Assembly: GCA_029844215.1 (NCBI GenBank)
Contig: CM056718.1
Coordinates: 84,122,764 to 84,186,763, forward strand
Origin: Przewalskia tangutica
Taxonomy: Eukaryota > Streptophyta > Magnoliopsida > Solanales > Solanaceae
Direction of reading: 5' to 3'
Length of the DNA stretch: 64,000 bases
Part shown: one piece after another, positions 21,997 to 34,514 of the stretch
Numbering within the stretch: position 1 is the stretch's first letter
How the letters are laid out: every line of letters begins with the position of its first letter
Program-made: the position numbers and the translations under genes
The notes under the pieces: model-generated
Told to the model about the DNA's origin: nothing
Database searches by the model: none
What the model saw: only the letters and a program-made list of their open reading frames with translations

Positions 21997-22870
21997 CATG
22001 CGCAGCGTCCGTCCTTCTTTTCACGAACAATCTGGCGCTCCCGGGAGAAACACTAGCTGATGAAGCCCTTCTCCGAAATCTCTAAGCGATCCTTGACTCT
22101 CTCAACTTCGGCGGTGCCATTACGTATGGCGGAATGGAAATAGGCCGAGTGTGCCGCAATATGTCAATACAAAACTCAATCTCCCTCTCGGAGGATACCC
22201 GAGGTCGTGCGGAAACACGTGCGGGAACTCGACCACTTTGGAATCGGCGGAAAATCTGGTACCGCGACTTGATATCAAACACCGAGCGAGATGGTAGATA
22301 TACCCCTTGCACCATCTTCCTAGCCTTGGTAGGAAATAAACCTACCCCTCGGCGATACCGTGCTCCTCACTCAACAACCGGCTCGCCGAAGCTGAACCGT
22401 ACTATTCTCTCTGCGGTCTACATTGGCGTAGCAAAAGCTAGACAATCCGTCCCATGATCACGTCGAAGTCAATCATCTCCAACTCTATCAAGTCGGCTGG
22501 TCGGCGGCGTAAATAGTCACAGGACAAGCTCTATATACCCGTGAGCTACCACGAATCACCCATGGTGTAGCTACCTCGAAAGGGTCTATGGACTCGAGCT
22601 CTATCCACATCTACTAGAAACAAGGGAGATATATAGGGCCAGTAGAACCGGATCTATCAAAGCATACATCAAACCCGAGCGATAAGGTACTGTGGCGACA
22701 TCGGTGAGGCCTCACGATCTGTCGGTGGACAAAGCATAAATGCGGTTCGAGGACCACTAGAAGCGGGACCCGCGCCACGACCTGCCCGCGACCTGGTCCA
22801 TGAGTACCTTGCCCTCCGGCGAGTAGGCTGTCGGGGATGAAGAAGACGGCGAAAGAACACAGCATGGTGA
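21997..22870 (-). pseudogene. B1 pol, 5' part (protease to RT start)
   Basis: Minus-strand continuation of B1 pol beyond element A. The frame at 22614-23150 carries gag and ends in a protease trace (FDVCFDRSGSTGPIYL). The frame at 22082-22315 carries the pre-RT linker with VQGVYLPSRSVFDIKSRY and RPISIPPY. At 21997-22080 the sequence codes the start of the RT fingers and joins to 12394. Indels break every domain. Confidence 0.82.
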
Positions 22871-23992
22871 CCCTACCATCGGCTGCGCCCTTGGTGGACA
22901 GTTCCTCGCATAGTGACCTGCGGCCACAGCTGAAACAAGCCCCGTAGCACCACAACTCGAAGTGGGATCTGCGTCGGCCACACCGAGAGGTGGTCCCGTC
23001 GGCGATACCTCTGCTGCTCGGGCGTCGAAGTCCAGGGCCTGATGCGCTCTCGAATGTCTGGTGTCTTTGAGGACGGTGCAGGAGTGCTCTGAGCTGGATG
23101 TGGTGCAAATCTCGACGGCTGCTGAGGCCGCCCACCACGATAGCCACCAAAAGACCCTGCCGTCTGGTCTTAACCTGCTGCCGCTGTCAACCCGTCGATC
23201 TCGCTCGCCATCCAAGAGCATGAGCTGCATGCGGGTAATGTCCATACCGGTGAAGAGAAACACCCGCATGACTTCGGCCATATAATCATCTAGCCCGATG
23301 GCGTGGCGGTGCACCTATCCTCCATATCTGCTACAATCTTTGGGACGTATCGAGCCAATGAATCAAACTCGACATTGTACTCCCTGACAGTGCGTCCTCT
23401 CTGCCTCAGCAATAAAAATCTATCAGCCCGCGCCCTCCTAATCTGTGGAGGCAAGAAGTGAGTGAGGAAAGCCTCGGAGAACTCATCCCAAGTAGCTGGG
23501 GACGCGTGCTCTCCTCGGGATAACTCCCATGAATCAAACCAATCGACTGCGGTATCACGCGACCTATGTGAACCAAAGATCACGGACTCGGTCTCGGCAT
23601 ACGATCACTCTCAAAATCCTCTGTGGCGGCGGATGAACTCCTGCGGATCATCCTCGGCCTCGACCAGTAAAACTCGGCGGCTACAACTCGGAAGTCTCGT
23701 AGCCTCAAACTCTGCGCCTCGGGTGAACCACGGTACGAAGTGGGCTGGCTACTGCATCCGGCTGTCCTCGTATGCGCCACGATCACGGCGATGGTGGGCC
23801 ATCTCTTTGTACCCTAACTCCTCCGGTGTGGGGCGGGAGGTGTGGGTCTGATGGTCTCTCTTTGGGGCGGCGGCGTCGTAGAACTCGCCGTCTCGGTATA
23901 GGCCCGGGCTCGAGCCCTCGTGACTCTAGGTGTCCTCTTGGCGGCTCCTCGGTGCCTTGCCCATTCAGGCGGGTTGCCTTACGTGGAGGCAT
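22870..23992 (-). pseudogene. gag of B1
   Basis: Starts MPPRKATRLNGQG at 23992. It continues through DWFDSWELSRGEHASPATWD (23290-23583) and EYNVEFDSLARYVPK to a zinc knuckle near 22,905-22,955, where GACFSCG and GHYARNCPP lie in different frames. Length and order match gag of J. It is frameshifted at several points. Confidence 0.82.
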
Positions 23993-24176
23993 AAGCGTAC
24001 TGAGAAAAGGAATACGTTAGAGGGTCCAACTTTAACACGGCTCTAAAATGCGATCTCGAGTGAGAAGAATGGAAACCAATCCTAAATATCCTATAGCCTC
24101 ACGATTATTGGTGTGGTGCACCTTGCGATAACGAACTCTCTTGGATCAGTGCGTAGACACTTTCCGAGGATTAAGC

Positions 24177-24188
24177 GCTCTGATACCA
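24177..24188 (-). other. Primer-binding site of B1
   Basis: GCTCTGATACCA, the exact reverse complement of TGGTATCAGAGC, lies 4 nt from the middle LTR. It makes that LTR the 5' LTR of B1. Confidence 0.92.
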
Positions 24189-24192
24189 CTTT

Positions 24193-26638
24193 TGTCACGA
24201 CCCATTCGGGGCGTGGTAGTGCCTTCAAGGGCACCAAGCGATCATACATCAGTGTCAGCGGAAATATAAAACAAGACATGAAACGATTTATAAAATAAGA
24301 CCACGATTTATGTGAGAAAACATCGCCTTTTCGGCATATATATATAAACATGGTTTAGCGATTACATCCGATCTTGTACAACATGACTACAGACCTCTAG
24401 GAAATATACAACTATGGCGGGGACGGGGGCCGCCATACCACTGTACAAAACTATCTACAAGGAGATCATACCCAAAAGTAGAGCCTCGGAAAAGATGGAG
24501 CTCAGACCAACGTAGAGATCCTAAGAATGTGGATCTAGCACTGCCCTTACTGCGGCATGAGCGCAGCCCCGAAGGAGGTCGATTACAACGGTACTAAGTA
24601 TATGAAAGCGTAAAATACTTAAATGAAAACATATCATGTTAAAATCAGTTTTGCAAGTATGTATGAAACAACGAGGGACCGCATAGTGCCACATCATAAA
24701 CAAGAGCAACAGCAATTAGCGTAACGAGGTCTTTTCTAGGCTGCGAATGATCGAGCGGGGCCAATTGCGTATTATCACCATGCAAGCCTAATCACGGAAT
24801 CCGTAGTCTGCGTAGGCCACTCGCATAGGCCGCATAGGGTACATAACCCGCGTCGAGGGTAGCTACTCCTCGGCGTAAATCACTGGACTCGTAGTCGCGT
24901 GGCCACATAGACGCGTGAGGTATAACCCGCATCACTAACACGGAACTCCGTAGCTCGCGCAGGTCCCTTGGACCGCGTGAGGTATTCTCGAATCATGGTC
25001 CCGGACAGCGGAGTGTACCCGCGTCGGAGGCGGCTTAACCCGGTAATATGTCAAGAGGTGAGTGATATTATACTAACATAACAGCTTATCGTTAAACAAC
25101 ATAAGCACAACAAGAATACTCTCATATACAAACGTTACAAGACACTAACACACATAGCATCATATCATGTCTACTTTATCAAACCATCTTATTATTCTTT
25201 TCACAAGTCAATATAAGTCTGTTATAAATACATAGGCAAACTGTTTCTTTTATCATGCTTAAGTGGTTATACCTAACTTCCCATAAAGCTAGTATAACTC
25301 TTAAACTTTTGTTTTAAAAACCAATTAGTTCTCTTCTGTTAAAAATGATTCAATACTCTTTTGAAATGCTTTCAGATCTTTATTATTCAGGCTTAAGCCG
25401 TGAGGCATTCTTAGTAAGTATTGTCGAGCTTAAGCGTGAGACATTCGTAAGTATTATTCGATTAACACGTATGCGTCTACCGTACTACATATATACTTTA
25501 AAATATCATGCTTTAGGAAGAATCACATACCTTCTCGTGAAAACCACCGCCAAGTTGAATATGTCGCGAGAGATCGACTATAATAGTCGGAACCGTCTAT
25601 CAGCGTTGAACTACTTTGTAACTGATTCTAAGTAGAGGGTTCTCTATTCTACGGAAAATTGGGCAACACTTCCCTACCCGGTGAGCTACTCAAGTCTACT
25701 GTGAAAGCAGTCCTATGTAAGTACAGTTTGATTAATCTTCTTTTAAACCCTTCTACTGTGATACTTGATTCAATTAATACGTGATATTCTTCTAAGTATT
25801 TATACTCATTCTTATACTACTACGATTATGTATTCTCTAATTCAAAGAGGTTAGGATTAGTTACCTCGGGAAGCCCAATACTATCCTCGATAAAGTCGCG
25901 CTGAGCAAGGTTTAGCTCTAAGTTTATGCGCTCAGGTAGCTCGAAACCTTAGAAGTTCTTCACAACTTCTACTAAGGACTAAGGGATTTGGGCTAGGGTA
26001 TTTTGGGCATTATAACAATACTAGAAGACAACTTTTCTACCAAGGGAGGGGGGGTAGATTTCGGCTAGGCTAGGGGGAGGGGTTGCCTCGGCCAAGCTCA
26101 CTAAAAAGGGGGGGGGGGGGGGTGTTGGACGAAAAAGGCTACAAGGGAAAGGAGAGGATTTTCAAGACTTGGAAAGGAATTTGTGGATGAAGAACTCTTC
26201 ATCTTAAGGGGGTATTTATAGGTCAAGACATGGCCAACCAAGGGCCAAGATTTAGCCAAGTGCTAGGCAAGTGTAAGGTCAAGATTAGGGCAAGTGTCCT
26301 TGGCCAACTTGCACACAAAATATCCTACCTAATCCTTGACTTGTGCAAAGGCACAAAAAACGTGCACTTCATTGTCCAATTCGTCCAATGGACGATTTCA
26401 AGTCCACGATTGGAGGTGCCAAGTGTGCCCTCGTTGGTCCAAATTGTTTCGTCTCTCTGAAAAATCCGCAAATATTAGAAATGGCATGGCGGAATTTGCC
26501 TACGAAAGCGTGGAAGCGTTTCGTCGGAAAACTATTCGTTTTGTGAGTTGTGCCCGAAAAAGCGTTTTGTGCCTAAACTTTAAGGCTAGACTTTTATGCG
26601 TATTCCCTTACGTACATACTGCAAATACGGGTATAACA
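24193..26638 (-). mobile_element. Alpha LTR 2, shared by B1 and B2
   Basis: 2446 bp from TGTCACGACCCATTCGGGG to GGGTATAACA. TATA is at 26213-26220 (minus). A G-run of 15 is at 26108-26122. It is nearly identical to LTR 1 and LTR 3 in AT-rich parts. A primer-binding site is on its left and a polypurine tract on its right. Confidence 0.92.
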
Positions 26639-26670
26639 TTCTCCTCGCCAGAAACATTCGTCCGAATGTT
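26639..26670 (-). promoter_or_regulatory. Polypurine tract and hairpin of B2
   Basis: A short, eroded purine tract (minus strand) next to the LTR is preceded by the inverted repeat AACATTCG / CGAATGTT (26653-26670). One loop base is missing compared with element A. Confidence 0.75.
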
Positions 26671-26773
26671 CCTTCCCAAAGCGATTAACGATAAGGTCCT
26701 TCATAACTTAAGCGGTTTGTAAATGCCACACACGGCCACAAAACAACACTTAGGCATAAGCGATAATGAAAAT

Positions 26774-29700
26774 TTACAAGTAGGAAAGTGAATTACGGAG
26801 GTGTGGGAATAGGTGAGGATACTTACGCCTCATGTCCTCCTCGACTTCCCGTCATCTCCCACGAGCTCGTTCGCCACAAGACTTTGTGGAAGCCACGTCC
26901 TTCGTCGCAGGCGCTAACGACGATCGATTATCGCTATGGGAACCTCCTCATACGATAACCCCTCGGTCACTGGACATCGTCGATCGGGTGCACCTAGATG
27001 GATCCCGATACATCTCGCCGGCATAGATCGTGAAAAACCGGATGCCTTGCCTCCGGATCGGACGGCGGATCAACTCATAGGCAACCTTGCCTACCTGCGG
27101 ACAATGCGAAGCGGCCCGATGTACCTTGGTGAGTTTCCCTTCTTCGAATCTCATCACACCGCCATGGGTGACACCTTCAGAAAACCCAATCATCAGCTGC
27201 GAACTCGGATCTGCGGCGACGATGATCTGCATCGACTTCATCGACTCACGAGCCGTCAATAGCGCTCTCGGATAAGCTTCACCTTATCCATCACTGCTGC
27301 ACCGTCTGGTCCCACTAGGCACTCGCCCATCGAACCAACCTATAGGCGATCTGCACTTCCTCCCATACAAGGCCTCATAAGGCGTCATCCGAATCTTTGG
27401 AGTGGTAGCTATTATTGTACGCGAACTCAACTAGAGGCAAATGATCCTCGGCTACCCACGAAGTCGATAACACGGGCTCGCGACATATCCTCGAGAGTGC
27501 GGATAGTGCGCTCGGCTTTGTCGTGCATGCGTGGATGGAATGCGTACTCGGGCTCACTGCGTCCCTAAACCTCTGGAAAGACCTCGAAGTTAGCGTGGCG
27601 GGCTCCTGCATGCGATATGATCGAAATAGGGACTCCATGCGATCGGCGACCTCTCGGATGTAAATGCGGCATAATCCTCGGTAGAAAAAGTCGTCTGACG
27701 GGAAGAAAGTGGGCTGATTTAGTCGACTGTCGGCGATAACCCATATAGAATCATGTCTCTTACGAGTGCGAGGTAATCCTGTGATGAAGTCCATGTTGAT
27801 TACCTCCCACTTCAGTCGGGATCTCGATAAATGCGTAACAAACCACGGGCCTGCGGTGCTCTGCCTTCGCTGCGACAACACGGGCGAGCTACGAACTCTG
27901 CAACGTCCTCTTGAGCCATCCCACCAATACGGATCTAAGGTCGTGGTACATCTTGGTCGACCACGGATGGATAGAGTAACGCGCTGTGTGCTTCCCCAAG
28001 AACTCTTGCGAAGTCACGAAACATCTGGAACACACACGCCCTCAAACTTTAGCACCCCATCGTGCTACCTCAAGGACCCTTGCGCCTCACGAAGAGGCGT
28101 ATCACGATATCGAATCAAAGGCTGGATCCTCGGCTGTTGCCTCTTCACCTCCTCGACGATGGAAGACTCGGCAACCTCACGAACTCTAACCCTGCTATCG
28201 GAATCAATCAAGCGGACACAAGGCTCGCTAAGCGATGCAAATCACGAACCATGTCCCTCTCTCTGTTGCACATCGATAGGCTCCCCGTCGACTACGACTA
28301 AGAGCATACGCCTGACATTGGCCTTCCCGGGTGGTACGGGATATCAACATCGTAATCCTTAAGCAACTCTAACCACCGTCTGCCGTAAGTTCGGCTCCTC
28401 TGGTGAAGATATCTTTGGAGGCTCTTGTGGTGCGTAAAAATATCCACGTGAACCCCATACAAATAGTGCCTCCGGATCTTGGCGTGAATCACGGCCGCGA
28501 CTCAAATCATGGGTGGGGTAGTTCCTCTCGTGTTTCTTGGTGTCGGGATGCATATGCTATAACCTGCCATGCTGCATCAACACACATCCCAACCGATGCG
28601 GACGCGTCACAATACATGACATAACCATCTGGACCCTGCGGAAGAGTAAGAAGCGAGGCGGTCGTCGGTCTCTCTTTCGACAGCTGGAAACCACCGCTCC
28701 AAGCATCGATCCACTGAAACTTGGCTGCCTTACGAGTCGGCCTAGTCAATGGTGCGAAGATAAGCAAACTTCTCCACGAACGCCGATAATATCTGCAAGG
28801 CCCGTAAAGCTGCGAACCTCAGCCGGATGGTAGGTCTAGGCCAAGTCTGGCGCCTCGATCTTGGCGTATCCACTCGAATGCCATCGGCCGACAATATGCC
28901 CGAAAGCGCCATCAAGTCAGCAAAACTCACATTTGGAAAACTTGGCGTACCTGCTGGTCTGGAGAAGCTGTCGGCCACGATCGCCAAATGCTCTGCGTAC
29001 TCGCTCTGGCGAGAATAAACCAAGATATCATCAATGAACACTATCACAAGCGTGTCCAAAAGTGGTTTGAACACTCGGTTCATAAAATCCATGAATCTGC
29101 CGGAGCATTGGTCAACCAAAGACATGACCACTGAACTCATAATGCGTCAGGGTCTGAATGCGATCCTAGGGACATCCACCTCTCGACTCGCACTGATGAT
29201 GGCAGGCCGTAGATCAATCTTGGAGAAGCATCTCGCACCTGGCCCGGTCGAACAAATCATCAATCACAGGAAGGGTATACATTCTTAATGGTCACCTTGT
29301 TCGGTGCACGTAATCCACACACGTGCGCGTATCGTCCTTCTTTTTCACGAACAATCTGGCGCTCCCGGGGAGAAACACTAGGCTGATGAAGCCGCTTCTC
29401 GAGAAATCTCTAAGGTGATCCTTGACTCTCTCAACTCGGCGGTGCCATTACGTATGGCGGAATGGAAATAGGCGAGTGTCTGCAATATGTCAATACAAAA
29501 CTCAATCTCCTCTCGGGAGGATGCGAGGTCGTCTGGAAACACGGCGGGGAACTCTCTGACCACTGGAACGGACGGAAAATCGGGTACCGCGACTTGATAT
29601 CAAACACGAACGAGATGGTAGATATACCCTGCACCATCTTCCTAGCCTTGAGGTAGGAAATAAACCTACCACCGGCGTCTGGTGCTCCTCCCACTCAACA

Positions 29701-30170
29701 ACCGGCTCCTCGAAAGCTGGAACCGTACTACTCTCTCTCTGCGGTCTACATTGGCGTAGCGAAGCTAGCCAATCCATCCCCGTGATCACGTCGAAGTCAA
29801 TCATCTCGACTCTATCAAGTCGTCTGGTCCGACGCGTAAATGGTCACAGGACAAGCTCTATATACCCGCCGAGCTACCGAATCACCCACTGGTGTAGCTA
29901 CCTCGAAAGGTCTATGGACTCGAGCTCTATCCCTATCCTACTAGAAACAAGGGAGATATATGGGGCCAGTAGAACCGGATCTATCAAAGCATACACATCA
30001 AACCCAGCGATAAGGTACCATGGCGACATCGGTGAGGCCTCACGATCTGTCGGTGGACAAAGCATAAATGCGGTTCGAGGACCACTAGAATCGGGACCGC
30101 GCCACGACCTCTGCCGCGACCTGCTGGTCCATGAGTACCTTGCCCTCGGCGATGGCTGTCGAGGATGAAG
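26774..30170 (-). pseudogene. pol of B2
   Basis: Minus-strand chromovirus pol. In coding order there are: protease with ALIDPVLLAPYISL (29898-30257), in which the residues after D are altered by a frame slip; the pre-RT linker at 29502-29804; RT with FIDDILVYSRQSEYAEHL at about 29,038-28,985; RNase H with YCDASASVGMC at about 28,640; integrase with MDFITGLPRTRKRHDSIWVI near 27,800 and LVEFAYNNSYHS near 27,430; and a chromodomain-like tail at about 27,000-26,800. The stop is at 26774-26776. The end differs from B1, which has a local rearrangement here. Most frame breaks fall at sites that are CAG, CTG or CCGG in sister copies. Confidence 0.87.
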
Positions 30171-31314
30171 AAGACCGTGAAAGAACACGTAGGCGACCCT
30201 ACCATCAGCCGCCGCCCGGTGGACGGTTCCTCGCATAGTGACCTGCGGCCCTGGCAAACAAGCCCCGTAGCACCTGACTCCGAAGTGGGATCTACCGCAT
30301 CGGCCACACCGAGGGGTGGTCCCGTCGGCGATACCTCTGCCGCTACGGGCGTCACGAAGTCACTGGGGCCACTGATGCGCTCTCGAATGTCACTGGTGTC
30401 TTGAGGCGGTCGAGAGTGCTCACGGTGGATGTGGTGCAAATCTAGGCTTCTGCGAGGCCGCCCCCACGATAGCCACGAGACCTGCCCGTCTGGTCTTCTG
30501 CTGCTGCTGTCGGCAACCCGTCGATCTCTACGCTCGCCATCCAGAGCATGAGCTGCATGCGGGTAATGTCCATACGGTGAAGAAACACCCGCACATGACT
30601 CGGCCATATAATCATCTAGCCCGATGGCGTGGCGGTGCACCTATCCTCCATATCTGCTACCAATCTTTGGGACGTGTCGAGCAATGAATCAAACTCGACA
30701 TTGTACTCCACGGCGGTCGTCCTCTGCCTCGGCAATAAAAATCTATCGGCCGCGCCTCCTCATCTGTGGAGGCAAGAAGTGAGTGAGAAAGCCTCGGAGA
30801 ACTCATCCCAGTAGGCGGGGGGCGTGCTCACCGGGATAACTCCATGAATCAAACCAATCGATTGCGGTATCACGCGCCTATGTGAACAAACATCACGGAC
30901 TCGGTCTCGGCGCCACGATCACTCTCAAAATCCTCTGTAGGCGGCGGATGAACTCCTGCGGATCATCCTCGGCCTCGACCAGTAAAACTCGCGGCTCTGA
31001 CTCGGGAAGTCTCGTAGCCTCAAACTCTACGCCTCGGGTGAACCACGGAGTCTGGGTGGGGCCCTGGGCTGCGCATCGGCTGTCCTCGTGTGCGGCCACG
31101 ATCACGGCGATGGCTAGGCCATCTCTTTGTACCCTAACTCCTCGCCCGGTGTGGGACGGGAGGTGTGGGTGCAGTGGTCTCTTTGGGGCGGCGTCATAGA
31201 ACTCGCCGTCTGCGGTATAGACTGGGCTCGAGCCCTCGTGACTCTAGGTGTCCTACTGGCAGCTCCCTCGGCTGCCTTGCCCTTCTGGGCCCGGGTTGCC
31301 TTACGTGGAGGCAT
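30170..31314 (-). pseudogene. gag of B2
   Basis: Starts MPPRKATRAQKGKAAEGAAS at 31314, close to gag of J. It continues through TPRVTRARAQSIP, the EFIRRLQRI region near 30,930 and the GLDDYMAESCAGV region near 30,600. It reaches a zinc knuckle near 30,240 that is split between frames. The N-terminal basic Ala/Lys-rich leader is typical of these elements. Not translatable as one frame. Confidence 0.85.
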
Positions 31315-31497
31315 AACTGTTACAGAAAAAGGAATACGTTAGAGGGGTCCAACTTTAACACAGCTCTAAAGCACGATCTCAGAGTGAGAAGAATGGAAAC
31401 CAATCCTAAATATCCTATAGCCTCACGATTATTGGTGTGGTGCGCACAAATAACCAACTCTGCGGATCTGATGCATAGACACTTTCCGAGATTAATC

Positions 31498-31510
31498 GCT
31501 CACGATACCA
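31498..31510 (-). other. Primer-binding site of B2, altered
   Basis: GCTCACGATACCA in place of GCTCTGATACCA. The central CTG reads CACG. In position and spacing it is the initiator tRNA-Met site. Confidence 0.85.
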
Positions 31511-31514
31511 CTTT

Positions 31515-33993
31515 TGTCACGACCCATTCGGGGCGTGGTAGTGCCTTCTGCAAGGGCACCCAAGCGATCATACATCGAGTAATCGTGGAAATATAAAACA
31601 AGACATGAAACAGTTTATAAAATAAGACACGATTTATGTGAGAAAACATCGCCTTTCGGCATATATATATAAACATGGTTTAGCGATTACATCCAAATCT
31701 TGTACAACATGACTACTGAGACCTCTGAGGAAATATACAACTATGGCGGGACGGGGCCGCCATACCTGTATACAAAACTATCTCTGACAGGAGATCATAC
31801 CCAAAGTAGAGCCTCGGAAAAGATGGACCTCCGACACCAACGTAGAGATCCTAAGAATGTGGATCTAGCACACTTGCCACTTACTGCGGCATGAACGCGG
31901 CCCCAGAAGGAGGTCGATAACAGTACTAAGTATATGAAAGCGTAAAATACTTAAATGAAAACATATCATGTTAAAATCAGTTTTGCAAGTATGTATGAAA
32001 CAACGAGGGGACCGCGCGCATAGTGCCACATCATAAACAGAGCAACAGCGAATTAAAGCGTAGCGAGTCTTTTCTAGGCTGCGAATGATCGGCGGGGCCA
32101 ATTGCGTATTATCACCATGCAAGCCTAATCACGGACTCCGTAGTCGCGTAGGCCACTCACATAGGCCCGCATAGGTACATAACCCGCGTCGAGGTAGCTA
32201 CTCCTCGGCATCGTCACCGACTCGTAGTCCGCATGGCCACATAGACGCGTGAGGTATAACCCGCATCACTAACACGGAACTCCGTAGCTCGCATAGGTCC
32301 CTTGGACCGCATGAGGTATTCTCGAATCATGGTCCTGCATCGCTGAGTCTACCCGCGTCGGAGGCGACTTAACCCCGTGAATATGTCAAGAGGTGAGTGA
32401 TATTATACTAACATAACAGCTTATCGTTAAACAACATAAGCACAACAAGAATACTCTCATATACAAACGTTACAAGACACTAACACACATAGCATCATAT
32501 CATGTCTACTTTATCAAACCATCTTATTATTCTTTTCACAAGTCAATATAAGTCTGTTATAAATACATAGGCAAACTGTTTCTTTTATCATGCTTAAGTG
32601 GTTATACCTAACTTCCCATAAAGCTAGTATAACTCTTAAGCTTTTGTTTTAAAAACCAATTAGTTCTCTTCTGTTAAAAATGATTCAGTACTCTTTTGAA
32701 ATGCTTTCAGATCTTTATTATTCAGGCTTAAGCCGTGAGGCATTGCCGTAAGTATTATTCAGGCTTAAGCCGTGAGGCATTGCCGTAAGTATTATTCAGT
32801 TAACACATGTACGTCTACCGTACTACATATATACTTTAAAATATCATGCTTTAGGAAGAATCACATACCTTCCGTGAAAACCACCGCTAAGTTGAATATG
32901 TCGCGCGAGAGAATCGACCTATAATAGTCGAACACGTCTATCAACGTTCGAACTACTTTGTAAATGCGATTCTAAGCAGAGGTTCTATATCCTACGGAAA
33001 AATTGGGCAGCACTTCCCTACCGGTGAGCTACTCAAGTCTCTTGTGAAACAGTCCTATGTAAGTACAATTTGATTAATCTTCTTTTAAACCCTTCTACTG
33101 TGATAACAGTTCAATTCTATTATGTGATATTCTTCTAAGTATTTATACTCATTCTTATACTACTACAGTATGTATTCTCTAATTCAAAAGAGGGTTAGGA
33201 TTAGTTACCTCGGTAAGCCCAATAATATCCTAGATAAAGTCGCGCCTGAGCAAGGTTTAGCTCCTAAGTTGTACGCTCCGGTAGCTCCAAGAAACCTTAG
33301 AAGTTCTTCACAACTTCTACTAAGGACTAAGGGATTTGGGCTAGGGTATTTTGGGCATTATAACAATACTAGAAGACAACTTTTCTACCAAGGGAGGGGG
33401 GGTAGATTTCGGCTAGGCTAGGGGGAGGGGTTGCCTCGGCCAAGCTCACTAAAAAGGGGGGGGGGTGTTGGACGAAAAAGGCTACAAGGGAAAGGAGAGG
33501 ATTTTCAAGACTTGGAAAGGAATTTGTGGATGAAGAACTCTTCATCTTAAGGGGGTATTTATAGGTCAAGACATGGCCAACCAAGGGCCAAGATTTAGCC
33601 AAGTGCTAGGCAAGTGTAAGGTCAAGATTAGGGCAAGTGTCCTTGGCCAACTTGCACACAAAATATCCTACCTAATCCTTGACTTGTGCAAAGGCACAAA
33701 AAACGTGCACTTCATTGTCCAATTCGTCCAATGGACGATTTCAAGTCCACTAATTGGAGGGTGCCAAGTGTCGCCCTCCCGTTGGTCTAAAATGTTTCGT
33801 CTCTCGGAAAAATCCGCAAAAATTAGAAATGGCATAGCCGGAATTTGCCCTTCGAAAGCTGTGGAAACGTTTCGTCGGAAAACTATTCGTTTTGTGAGTT
33901 GTGCCCAAGAAAAACGTTTTGTGCCTAAACTTTAAGGCTAGACTTTTGTACGTATTCCCTTACGTACATACTCTGGAAATACGGGGTATAACA
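31515..33993 (-). mobile_element. Alpha LTR 1 (5' LTR of B2)
   Basis: 2479 bp from TGTCACGACCC to GGGGTATAACA, then directly the resumed leader of element C. TATA is at 33556-33563 (minus). A G-run of 10 is at 33456-33465. The donor-like AG|GTATGTGA is at 32867-32868. The doubled motif AGGCTTAAGCCGTGAGGCAT is clean here (32725-32797), with CAG intact, where sister LTRs read CGA or CGG. The antisense 120-residue frame at 33573-33935 repeats the one at 9303-9665. Confidence 0.92.
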
Positions 33994-34514
33994 AGAGCTG
34001 TGTTGTTAGGGTCGTCTCTCCCTAACAAGTTATGTTGATTGCAGCTATGAGAAAGGCAGCAGTGACCCAGGAAGGACTATGTGGATTGCGTATCCAGGTT
34101 GGTAATGATTGTAGTATAGTTGGTATTGTGACATACATCTATACAGAGTTATGTATGAGGGTCAGACACGTGTTGCCTAAAATGGTTTTAGATTACCAAG
34201 AGTTGGTAAGGACTAACTAGATACCGGGTAGGTATGGAACAGTTAATGAATTCTCGCCATGGTCTTATGTTTTATTTTGAGATAATTGGGAAAGGATGAG
34301 CTGTCTGATAGGGTAGTGAACCCTTAAGAAGCCATGTTAAGAAACCTAGTGGAATACCATGTTAATAGATTAAGCTGCGTAGTAGGCTTAAAGAGAATTG
34401 TACGGATGAGGTCCGTATGGAGTAAGTAATGGTCGTTGTGATCGAGACAACATGGTTATGGTATTATGAGAAGTTTTTGTACCCGTTTACGGGGGGACTG
34501 ATAAGGTAGGCTTG

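Larger units (their letters stand above)
7282..33993 (-). mobile_element. Tandem alpha array: LTR-B1-LTR-B2-LTR
   Basis: Three alpha LTRs (7282-9723, 24193-26638, 31515-33993) alternate with two minus-strand gag-pol interiors, B2 (26639-31514) and B1 (9724-24192, itself split by element A). The middle LTR has a polypurine tract on its right and a primer-binding site on its left, so it serves as 3' LTR of B2 and 5' LTR of B1. The whole unit sits in the leader of element C. Unequal recombination between LTRs, or insertion of a multimer, gives this layout. The expected 5 bp target duplication is not clean: the left side reads ACGTA and the right side AGAGC. Confidence 0.88.

Noticed and set aside
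12390..22001. Target duplication of element A
   Set aside because: The flanks CGTCT and CATGC share too little to call a duplication. The site lies in a CG/CTG-rich stretch that is unreliable here.
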